Shown here: piece after piece, positions 45,866-53,417 of the stretch | How positions within the stretch are numbered: the stretch's first letter is position 1 | Layout: each line of letters starts with the position of its first letter | From: an uncultured Sphingomonadaceae bacterium | GTDB lineage: Bacteria > Pseudomonadota > Alphaproteobacteria > Sphingomonadales > Sphingomonadaceae | NCBI GenBank assembly: GCA_947494305.1 | Contig: CANLUL010000003.1 | Span: 124,001 to 188,000 of the forward strand | Length of the DNA stretch: 64,000 nt | Direction of reading: 5' to 3' | Program-made: the position numbers and the translations under genes | Notes under the pieces: generated by a model | The model's database searches: none | What the model was told of the DNA's origin: nothing | Seen by the model: only the letters and a program-made list of their open reading frames with translations

Positions 45866-46651
45866 ATGGCAGGTCGTCTGCAAGACAAGACCGTCTTAGT
45901 CACGGGAGCGGCCCAGGGTATAGGAGCAGGTATCGCTCGGGCAATGGCTCGAGAAGGTGCGCAGTTGCTCATCGGAGATATCAACGAAACCGTTGCAACT
46001 GCCCTGGCAAAAGAGATTGGCGGGACGGCCAGCTATCTGGATGTCGCTTCATCGGAAAGTTGGCAAGCGGTGGCTGCGAAAACTGAAAACCAATTTGGCA
46101 AACTCGATATCCTGGTGAACAATGCCGGGTTGGAATTGGTCAAGCCATTGGCGGATCATAGCCCGGAAGACTGGCGCACTATCATGTCCGTGAATGTCGA
46201 TGGTGTGTTTTTGGGATGCCAGACATTTGAACCGCTGTTGCGCAAGGCAGGTGAAGGCGGAACGTCTGCGTCGGTCATCAATATTTCGTCTATTGCTGGA
46301 TTGGTCGGTTATCCTGATCAAGTCGCTTATAATACTTCAAAAGGCGCGGTGCGGCATATGTCGAAAAGCCTCGCGATTGAATGGGCTGCGCATGGAGCAG
46401 CCATTCGCTGTAACTCGATTCATCCTGGCTGCATTCGCACGCCAATGCTGGAAATGGCAGTCGATGGCTGGGTCGAAAATGGATCGATCCCTGAAAATGA
46501 CCCTTGGAGCGCAGTGGCCTCGCTCTGTCCGCTCAATTTGGTTGGTAACCCAGAGGATATTGCGATGGGCGCGGTTTATCTGGGCTCTGATGAGGCCCGC
46601 TTTGTGACCGGTATAGAATTGGTGATTGATGGAGGGTGGGTCGCGCGATGA
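45866..46651 (+). CDS. short-chain dehydrogenase/reductase heading the E1/lipoyl operon
   Basis: The 261-residue cytoplasmic SDR has VLVTGAAQGIGAGIARAM for NAD binding, an acidic residue after the second strand (LLIGDINE, suggesting NAD rather than NADP), NNAGLELV, INISSIAG and YNTSKGA with the catalytic Tyr and Lys. It should oxidise a secondary alcohol or reduce a ketone. GAGAGGATGGAAT precedes the ATG. Its stop overlaps the E1-alpha start as ATGA. In this context it may make or reduce the alpha-hydroxyketone or diketone fed to E1 (inference). Confidence 0.9.
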   Translation: MAGRLQDKTVLVTGAAQGIGAGIARAMAREGAQLLIGDINETVATALAKEIGGTASYLDVASSESWQAVAAKTENQFGKLDILVNNAGLELVKPLADHSPEDWRTIMSVNVDGVFLGCQTFEPLLRKAGEGGTSASVINISSIAGLVGYPDQVAYNTSKGAVRHMSKSLAIEWAAHGAAIRCNSIHPGCIRTPMLEMAVDGWVENGSIPENDPWSAVASLCPLNLVGNPEDIAMGAVYLGSDEARFVTGIELVIDGGWVAR

Positions 46652-47631
46652 GTAGCAACGAGAATAAACGGCTCTGGATGTACGCCAATATGGTCAAGAG
46701 TCGGCACTTTGAGGACTTAATCAAACCCGCTTATTTCGAGGGCAAATCACCGGTCTTCAACATGGCTAAAGGGCCGATACCCGGCGAGATGCACTTGTCT
46801 GATGGACAAGAGCCCTGCGCCGTTGGAATATGCGCCCACCTTCGTGAAGACGATGTAGTGACTGCAACGCACAGACCCCATCATATCGCCATAGCGAAGG
46901 GCGTCGACATCAACGCGATGACCGCCGAGATATTCGGGAAGAAAGGCGGCCTTGCGGGAGGGCGCGGTGGTCATATGCATCTGTTTGATCCAGCTGTGAA
47001 CTTCTCCTGCTCAGGAATTATCGCGCAGGGATTGGGACCTGCGGTTGGTGCGGCTATGGCAGCAAAGCTTAGCGGCAGCGATGCTGTCGCGGTCGCTTTT
47101 CTTGGTGAAGGAGCAGCCAATCAGGGCGCGTTTCACGAGGCGCTTAATTTGGCCTCGGTCTGGAAAGCGCCCGTTGTTTTCGTGATCGAGGACAATAGCT
47201 ATGGGATATCTGTTTCAAAGTCTGACTGCACGGCGGTTGAACGCAATGCCGTTCGAGCGATCAGCTATGATATGCCCGGCCACCATGTCGCTAAAAACGA
47301 CCCAGATGCGATTTCTGAAATTGCTGGCGAAGCGATCAGGTATGCCAGAAACGGCCAAGGTCCTAGTCTGATTGAAATTGAGACCAGCCGTCTAGAAGGG
47401 CATTTCATGGGCGACCCAGAAGGCTATCGCCCGGATGGCGAGGTGGACCGACTAAGGGAATTGGATCCCATTCCGAAATACCGGGCGCGCTTGCTCGCAG
47501 ATGGATTTGAAGAAGCTGATCTCGAAAGCGCGGAACAAGATGCGCGCAATATAGTCGAACGGGCTTTCTCCTTTGCACGCGAAAATCAATATCCAGAACC
47601 CGAGGAGGCGTATGACCATGTCTTCGTCTGA
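46648..47631 (+). CDS. thiamine-diphosphate dehydrogenase E1, alpha subunit (acetoin/2-oxoacid type)
   Basis: The 327-residue protein is the alpha chain of an alpha2-beta2 E1 like PDH, branched-chain or acetoin dehydrogenase (AcoA). GEMHLSDGQEPCAVGICAHL, ATHRPHHIAIAKG, GGRGGHMHLFD and LGEGAANQGAFHEALNLASVW are conserved. The thiamine-diphosphate motif reads GEG (153-155) and ends EDNSYG with D182-N183, where GDG and NN are standard. It overlaps the SDR by 4 bases and E1-beta by 14 bases. Confidence 0.9.
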   Translation: MSSNENKRLWMYANMVKSRHFEDLIKPAYFEGKSPVFNMAKGPIPGEMHLSDGQEPCAVGICAHLREDDVVTATHRPHHIAIAKGVDINAMTAEIFGKKGGLAGGRGGHMHLFDPAVNFSCSGIIAQGLGPAVGAAMAAKLSGSDAVAVAFLGEGAANQGAFHEALNLASVWKAPVVFVIEDNSYGISVSKSDCTAVERNAVRAISYDMPGHHVAKNDPDAISEIAGEAIRYARNGQGPSLIEIETSRLEGHFMGDPEGYRPDGEVDRLRELDPIPKYRARLLADGFEEADLESAEQDARNIVERAFSFARENQYPEPEEAYDHVFV

Positions 47632-48667
47632 TAAACCAATATCTGCTCCGCCGGCGGAACGCCGCCTGACCATAGCCAAAGCAATGAGTGAGGCCATCGG
47701 ACAGGAAATGGAGCGTGATTCATCGATAATCTTGCTCGGCGAAGATATCGGCAGGATGGGCGGTGTGTTCGGTACTACTACTGGATTGTTTGATCAGTTT
47801 GGTAAGGATCGTGTGAAGGACACGCCCATATCGGAAACAGCCTTTATCGGGGCCGCGGTCGGGATGGCTGCGGGCGGTATGCGGCCTATTGTTGAACTTA
47901 TGTTCGTTGATTTTTTTGGTGTCTGTATGGACGCGATCTACAATCTTGCGGCCAAGCAAAGCTATTTCTCCGGCGGAAAAGTGTCCTGCCCGATGGTATT
48001 GATGACTTCAGTTGGCGGAGGATATGGCGATGCAGGTCAGCATAGTCAGTGTCTGTATGCCACCTTTGGTCATTTGCCCGGTATGAAGGTTGTCATGCCT
48101 TCCAATGCACATGACGCAAAAGGACTGATGCTCAGCGCCATCCGAGACGACAATCCCGTAATTTTCATGTTCCATAAGGCACTGCAGGGCATGGGCTGGC
48201 TTGGCACGATCGCGGGTTCGATCACCGATACGCCCGACGATGACTATGTCGTTCCGATCGGCAAGGCCAATATTGTCCGCGAAGGCAGAGACGTTACTCT
48301 CGTGGGGCTCGGCGCTACGGTGCACCATGGGTTAGAGGCAGCAACCAGACTTGCTGATGCCTCCATAGAGGCAGAAGTTATTGATCTGCGAACCATTGCC
48401 CCGCTTGACCGACAGACAATCATCCAATCGGTCTCCAAAACCGGACGGTTGCTGGTTGTCGATGATGATTATTTGAGCTTTGGCGTAGGCGCGGAGGTTA
48501 TTGCGTCGGTCTGTGAGACCGGAGCTGGGCCATTAAAGTGCCCGCCCCAACGTATAGCGCATCCAGATATACCTATTCCGTTCTCTCCGGTGCTGGAACA
48601 TTTTGTCCTGCCGGATGCGAAAAAAATTGAACAGGCTGTATTGTCTATGATGAAAGATGAGAAATGA
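47618..48667 (+). CDS. thiamine-diphosphate dehydrogenase E1, beta subunit
   Basis: The 349-residue protein is the transketolase-like beta chain: ITLLGEDIGRMGGVFGTT-like segment (SIILLGEDIGRMGG), ISETAFIGAAVGMAAGGMRPIVELMFVDF, GGGYGDAGQHSQCLYATFGHLPGMKVVMPS and VIDLRTIAPLDRQTI. It completes an E1 with the preceding gene. The ATG at 47618 is 9 bases after GGAGG; an ATG at 47612 is the other option. Its stop overlaps the lipoyl gene start (ATGA). Confidence 0.9.
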   Translation: MSSSDKPISAPPAERRLTIAKAMSEAIGQEMERDSSIILLGEDIGRMGGVFGTTTGLFDQFGKDRVKDTPISETAFIGAAVGMAAGGMRPIVELMFVDFFGVCMDAIYNLAAKQSYFSGGKVSCPMVLMTSVGGGYGDAGQHSQCLYATFGHLPGMKVVMPSNAHDAKGLMLSAIRDDNPVIFMFHKALQGMGWLGTIAGSITDTPDDDYVVPIGKANIVREGRDVTLVGLGATVHHGLEAATRLADASIEAEVIDLRTIAPLDRQTIIQSVSKTGRLLVVDDDYLSFGVGAEVIASVCETGAGPLKCPPQRIAHPDIPIPFSPVLEHFVLPDAKKIEQAVLSMMKDEK

Positions 48668-48894
48668 CCGAAATTCGTGTGCCCGAAGGGCAATGGGAAG
48701 CAGACCAGGAGGCTGCGTTGGCAACTTGGTTATATGCAGATGGAGAGGCCGTTTCGACAGGTGTGACAGTGTGCGAGATCATGGTTGAGAAAACCAGCTT
48801 CGAAGTTCCGGCACCAGCTGGTGGGATTCTTGTGACTACAGTCGCAGAGGATGATATCGTTGTTCCAGGCCAAATCATTGGAACGATCACTTGA
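48664..48894 (+). CDS. free-standing lipoyl-domain protein
   Basis: The 76-residue protein is one lipoyl/biotinyl domain only. It has the VEKTSFEVPAPAGG lipoylation loop with K43, preceded by CEIM and followed by the domain's closing strand (VPGQIIGTIT). There is no peripheral-subunit-binding domain and no acyltransferase core, so it is not a full E2. It should carry the acyl group made by the adjacent E1 on its lipoyl arm. It is flanked by overlapping genes on both sides and followed by a lipoate ligase. Confidence 0.88.
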   Translation: MTEIRVPEGQWEADQEAALATWLYADGEAVSTGVTVCEIMVEKTSFEVPAPAGGILVTTVAEDDIVVPGQIIGTIT

Positions 48895-49571
48895 ACGCTT
48901 GTTTGAGCGATCAACAAATACTGAGAAATTTGGCGGACGCCATTTGCTCTGGGCACGAGATAGAAAAATGCAGTGGCCAGCTTGCGATCGATTTTGACGA
49001 TCAGCTAGTAGATCAGCTCGCCGGCCACGCACCAGGAGATTCGCGGCTAAGGATATGGGAGAATCAACAATGCCTGGTGACAACAAAACGTATCGCTCGG
49101 CTGTCACATTTCCATCGATCCGCCAAGCTAAGCGCCCAAAAGGGATGGCCAGTCTTTGTCCGTTCTACTGGCGGCACCACCGTCGTGCACCGGCCGGGAA
49201 TATTGAATATGTCGCTGGCCGTCGTCTCGAACCGATCTGAAATGCGTCCGGATGAAAGCTATAAGGAATTTACCCAACTGCTGGTTAGAGGCTTAGAACG
49301 CTTGGGCATTGAAGCGGCAACCGGATCAGTATCGGGTTCCTATTGTGATGGCCGTTTCAACATCTGCGTATCTGGCAGAAAGTTGGCGGGAACCGCTTCA
49401 CGCATTGTTCGGCGGGAAGGAAAAGCAATCCATCTCTGTCATGGCTCATTGACGGTCTACGGTTCTCCCCGCAAAGATTCCAGTCTGGTTTCGCATTTTG
49501 AAAGCGGTCTTGGTATTGATCAATGCATTGATCCTACGAGCCATGTTTCATTGATTGAGATTTTACCCTAA
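48891..49571 (+). CDS. lipoate-protein ligase A family protein
   Basis: The 226-residue protein belongs to the biotin/lipoate ligase fold: RSTGGTTVVHRPGILNMSLAV (91-95 glycine motif) and the lysine motif GRKLAGTASRIVRREG (K164). It probably lipoylates the preceding lipoyl protein. It is shorter than two-domain LplA and has no obvious C-terminal accessory domain. The start is TTG at 48891, overlapping the lipoyl stop (TTGA); no ATG upstream is available without running into that gene. Confidence 0.82.
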   Translation: MNACLSDQQILRNLADAICSGHEIEKCSGQLAIDFDDQLVDQLAGHAPGDSRLRIWENQQCLVTTKRIARLSHFHRSAKLSAQKGWPVFVRSTGGTTVVHRPGILNMSLAVVSNRSEMRPDESYKEFTQLLVRGLERLGIEAATGSVSGSYCDGRFNICVSGRKLAGTASRIVRREGKAIHLCHGSLTVYGSPRKDSSLVSHFESGLGIDQCIDPTSHVSLIEILP

Positions 49572-49616
49572 TTTTGAGTACGGCGCGCAGGCAGGTTCTT
49601 TGCGAGCAATCCCTGT

Positions 49617-50780
49617 TTAGCTTTTAACGATAGTAACACCATTGGCCGGTTTGCATCGATAGATGATGGCAGGTGTTCCATCTGGCGTTACATATTCAGT
49701 CGCAACGGCAGTCTCCACAGCTTGAATTTCTTCATGCGGTACCAAAGCAACCACGCAGCCACCGAATCCGCCGCCCGTCATTCTGACCCCGCCGCTATCC
49801 CCAATTATCCTGGCGACCAATTCAACCAGTTGATCGATCGCGGGCAGCGTGATTTCAAAATCATCGCGCATGGATTGATGTGATGCGGACATCAGTTTTG
49901 ATATTGCTTGAAAGTCCTTAGCTTTAAAGGCCTCTGCGGTGTCCAGAACGCGCTTGTTTTCCGTCACGACATGGCGGGCGCGGCGATAGCTCACGTCGTC
50001 CAGGTCGCCTTTGCCATCCTTAAGCCTTTGCTCATCCAGATCACGCAATGCGCTGACGCCAAAATGCCGCGCTGCTGTTTCACATTGCTCACGTCGTTCA
50101 TTATAGGCGCTATCAACCAGGCCGCGTTTGACGCCCGAATGGATGATCAGCAAGCTTAACTCTTCAGGAATTGCAATAGGTTCGAAATCCAATGAACGAC
50201 AATCCAGCAGCATGGCATGACCGTCGACAGCACGAGCGGAAGCCAATTGGTCCATAATGCCGCAGGCGCAGCCGACGAAATCATTTTCGGATTGCTGCGC
50301 GATCAGGGCCAGCTGTGTTTCGTCAATGTCGTCGAACCCGTTGACCGTGGCTATCGCTTTTCCAAGTGCGACACTGACCGACGCGGAGGAAGATAGTCCT
50401 GCACCCTGCGGGATATTGCCGCCAATTGCGATACGGGCACTAGCAATGTTTAGGCCGCGGGCTTTGAAGCTGGCCGCGACGCCCCGGACATGGTTTTTCC
50501 ATTCATCGGTTTGATGTTCAAAAGCGCTATTGATGCCAAACTGATCTTGTTGATCATAATCGCAAGCGATGACATCCACTAGCTCTCCCTGCGTTGGCGA
50601 AATCGCCACAATTGTCTCATGATCAATCGCACAGGGCAGCACAAAGCCGTCATTATAGTCGGTATGTTCGCCGATCAGATTCACACGACCGGGTGCAGAG
50701 ATGATCAATTGTGGTGACTGGCCAAAATTAGCCTCAAAGGATTGCGTGACGCGATTGATTAGCTGCCCTCGTCTATCCAT
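49617..50780 (-). CDS. galK: galactokinase
   Basis: GalK phosphorylates galactose at C1. The 387-residue protein has the signature GRVNLIGEHTDYNDGFVLPCAI, the GHMP ATP loop PQGAGLSSSASVSVALG, and the C-terminal RMTGGGFGGCVVALV. The normal length and motifs leave little doubt. It lies 2 bases after galT on the minus strand, forming a Leloir operon with the transporter. Confidence 0.96.
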   Translation of the reverse strand: MDRRGQLINRVTQSFEANFGQSPQLIISAPGRVNLIGEHTDYNDGFVLPCAIDHETIVAISPTQGELVDVIACDYDQQDQFGINSAFEHQTDEWKNHVRGVAASFKARGLNIASARIAIGGNIPQGAGLSSSASVSVALGKAIATVNGFDDIDETQLALIAQQSENDFVGCACGIMDQLASARAVDGHAMLLDCRSLDFEPIAIPEELSLLIIHSGVKRGLVDSAYNERREQCETAARHFGVSALRDLDEQRLKDGKGDLDDVSYRRARHVVTENKRVLDTAEAFKAKDFQAISKLMSASHQSMRDDFEITLPAIDQLVELVARIIGDSGGVRMTGGGFGGCVVALVPHEEIQAVETAVATEYVTPDGTPAIIYRCKPANGVTIVKS

Positions 50781-50782
50781 GT

Positions 50783-51811
50783 TCAGGCGTCTTGGCGATA
50801 ATGTGCAGTAGAGACATTGCGCAGCATTTCTGCCGCGCGTTCGGGTAGCAAATCGCGCTGTGCTTCCGCCATCATTTCATAGCCGACCATGAATTTGCGA
50901 ACCGAGGCAGAGCGCAGCAGCGGCGGGTAAAAATGCGCATGCAATTGCCAATGCCCGGATTCTTTCTGTCCAAAGGGCGCGCCATGCCAGCCCATCGAAT
51001 AGGGGAAGCTGCACCGAAACAGATTGTCATATTTTACGGTCAGAGCGCCCAATATCTCGGCCAGCGCTTGCTGCTGATCGCTATCTAGATCGGGCAAGCG
51101 TGAAACGGCAAAGCGCGGCAACAGGAGCGTTTCAAATGGCCAGCTCGCCCACCACGGGACGACGGCTACCCATTGATCATTTTGGGCAACCATCCGGTCA
51201 CCCGCCTCAATTTCCGCTTCAGCAACAGCAAGCAGCATCGAGCGATTATTTTTCTGTGCATAGGCCAACTGGGTTTGATCTTCGTTTTTCACAATGTCCG
51301 GCAGATAGTCATTGGCCCAAATCTGTCCATGGGGATGCGGATTCGAACAACCCATCATCGCACCCTTATTTTCGAAAATCTGAACATTGGGGTATTGTTG
51401 ACCCAGTTTCTCGGATTCCTGACACCAGGTTTCAATTACCGCAAGACGTCCCTCATAACTTAGCTCGGCCAGCGATTTTCCATGATCGGGAGAGAAACAG
51501 ACAACATGGCATTCGCCATTGGCCGCTTCACTTTGAAACAAATCGGCTGTCTTCCCCGTAATATCTGCGGATGTTGGCTTCAGAGCCGGAAAATCATTGG
51601 GGAACACATAGACGCCATCATAGTCTGGATTGAAATCGCCCGTTGCTCTTTTGTTGCCGGGGCAAAGATAACAGTCGGGGTCATGCGCGGGCGGCGATGG
51701 CTCGGGTTCCCCTTCTTCTCCCTGCCATGGCCGAGACAATCTGTGCGGTGACAATAAGATCCATTTATCCGCCAACGGATCATAGCGCCGATGCGGCTGA
51801 TCCATTGTCAT
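50783..51811 (-). CDS. galT: galactose-1-phosphate uridylyltransferase
   Basis: GalT exchanges UMP between UDP-glucose and galactose 1-phosphate. The 342-residue protein has the N-terminal RRYDPLADKWILLSPHR, the metal and structural motif CYLCPGN, the active-site GCSNPHPHGQIWAND with the nucleophilic histidine, and WHLHAHFYPPLLRS near the end. Its start overlaps the symporter stop by 4 bases. Confidence 0.96.
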   Translation of the reverse strand: MTMDQPHRRYDPLADKWILLSPHRLSRPWQGEEGEPEPSPPAHDPDCYLCPGNKRATGDFNPDYDGVYVFPNDFPALKPTSADITGKTADLFQSEAANGECHVVCFSPDHGKSLAELSYEGRLAVIETWCQESEKLGQQYPNVQIFENKGAMMGCSNPHPHGQIWANDYLPDIVKNEDQTQLAYAQKNNRSMLLAVAEAEIEAGDRMVAQNDQWVAVVPWWASWPFETLLLPRFAVSRLPDLDSDQQQALAEILGALTVKYDNLFRCSFPYSMGWHGAPFGQKESGHWQLHAHFYPPLLRSASVRKFMVGYEMMAEAQRDLLPERAAEMLRNVSTAHYRQDA

Positions 51812-53286
51812 GACACTTCGGTTCCACGCACCAGACTAAGGCCGATAAATGTTGCCCGATTGCCGAACAATAACGCATTGGAAGCCAGTGCTACGATGAT
51901 CGATGATGCCAATGTGGCGACCATGAAGTCAATATAGTGGATGGTGATGATGCCAGCTGGTTCCAATTGGAATGTATAGGCTCCATAAAGCAGCACACCC
52001 CAGGTCACACCGCAAATCGCCGCTGGCGCACAAACGCCTCTGAACAGAAGCCCCACAACAAAGGCTGACAGGATCGGCATAGACAGCAATCCGTTGAGTT
52101 GTTGCAGCAGGTTTATGATGCTCTCGGCATTTTGATAGAGAGGCACCAGCATGACCGATGTGACGGCAAGTAGAACCGAAATCGCCGCCGCCAGTTTCCA
52201 GTGATCTTTTACCTCGCCAATAAATTGGTCATGGAAATCGACCGAATATAGGGCCACAGAACTGTTGAGTACGGCACTGAATGTAGTGATCACTGCGGCT
52301 GCGACCATCGCTGCGAATGCGCCCGCTAACCAATCCGGCAATATTTCCGCGACCAGTCTGCCATAGGCTGCATCGCCCACATCACCGAACAGTTTGTAGG
52401 CAACAATCCCGGGGATAACGACAATGGCTGGCACGATCAGGATGCGGATTGCTGCGGCCACCATAACGCCTTTTTGCGCTTCCCGCACAGTCGGCGCGGC
52501 CATTGCTTTCTGGGTGATATTCTGGTTTGTCGACCAATAGAATATCTGGATGAAGATCATGCCAGTGAACAATGTATGGAACGGAATGGGAGAGTCCTCT
52601 CCCCCGATCATCGTCAATCGTTCTGCTGGCATATCGGTGACGATATCGAAATCCACTGCAGCCAATGCGAGAAACACGATCAGCAACGCCAGTCCCAAAA
52701 TGCCGATGCCGGAATAGGTGTCCATCACGGCAACCGCCCTGAGCCCGCCAAATATCGTATAGGCCGCGGAAATGGACGCAAGAATAGCGGCAAAAAACAG
52801 GATCGGAACATTGCCGCCAAAAAGCGATTGCAGGAACAATGCGCCAGAATAGAGGGCGGCTGGCAGGTAAATGAGAATGTTCCCCAGAAGGAACAGAGCC
52901 GAGATGAGCGTTCGGATGGACCGGCCTTTATACCGCTTTTCCAGCAGCTCGGTGACGGTTGTACAATTGTTCCGATAATAGACGGGAACAAAGACAAAGG
53001 CGAGAATGAGCAGGCCGAAAAAGCCGCAAATCTCCCACCACGCCAGCAGAGCCATCTGATTGCCATTCATCCCGACCAGTTGATCAGTGGAGAGATTGGT
53101 CAGGGTGATGGCGCCTGCAATAAATATCCAGGACAAACCGCCACCGGCGAGGAAAACATCCTTGCTGGATCCGTCATGCGATTTTGCCTGACGTACTTTC
53201 CACCACGTCGCGAGGCCAATAAATGCCAGTAACAGAATGCAAACAACGATCTGGATACCGCTGGCTTGCGGAAGATTTTCGAGCAA
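51808..53286 (-). CDS. sodium/solute symporter, SGLT (SSS) type
   Basis: The 492-residue protein has about 13-14 hydrophobic segments and SSS-family features: LAGGGLSWIFIAGAITLTNLSTDQLVGMNGNQ, WWEICGFFGLLILAF, and LQQLNGLLSMPILSAFVVG near the end. It resembles sodium-galactose/glucose symporters. Placed first in an operon with galT and galK and divergent from alpha- and beta-galactosidase genes, it most likely imports galactose or a galactoside with sodium. The start ATG is at 53286. Confidence 0.9.
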   Translation of the reverse strand: MLENLPQASGIQIVVCILLLAFIGLATWWKVRQAKSHDGSSKDVFLAGGGLSWIFIAGAITLTNLSTDQLVGMNGNQMALLAWWEICGFFGLLILAFVFVPVYYRNNCTTVTELLEKRYKGRSIRTLISALFLLGNILIYLPAALYSGALFLQSLFGGNVPILFFAAILASISAAYTIFGGLRAVAVMDTYSGIGILGLALLIVFLALAAVDFDIVTDMPAERLTMIGGEDSPIPFHTLFTGMIFIQIFYWSTNQNITQKAMAAPTVREAQKGVMVAAAIRILIVPAIVVIPGIVAYKLFGDVGDAAYGRLVAEILPDWLAGAFAAMVAAAVITTFSAVLNSSVALYSVDFHDQFIGEVKDHWKLAAAISVLLAVTSVMLVPLYQNAESIINLLQQLNGLLSMPILSAFVVGLLFRGVCAPAAICGVTWGVLLYGAYTFQLEPAGIITIHYIDFMVATLASSIIVALASNALLFGNRATFIGLSLVRGTEVS

Positions 53287-53304
53287 ATTTTTCCTCCCGC
53301 TAGC

Positions 53305-53385
53305 ACGAAGACATTTCGTCTCTCGCCCTTGTTGGTTGCTGAGAGACTATAGTTGATTCACTCAAAAGCAAGTCAGCAATTGACT
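53305..53385. promoter_or_regulatory. divergent promoter region of the galactoside locus
   Basis: Between the symporter and alpha-galactosidase genes lie two short inverted repeats with 5-base spacers: ACGAA/TTCGT (53305-53319) and AGTCA/TGACT (53371-53385). They are candidate operator sites for an unlinked regulator. No regulator gene is present in the locus. Confidence 0.3.
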
Positions 53386-53417
53386 CCTTGTGCAATAGGC
53401 GGCTTATTTTGCAGGCA

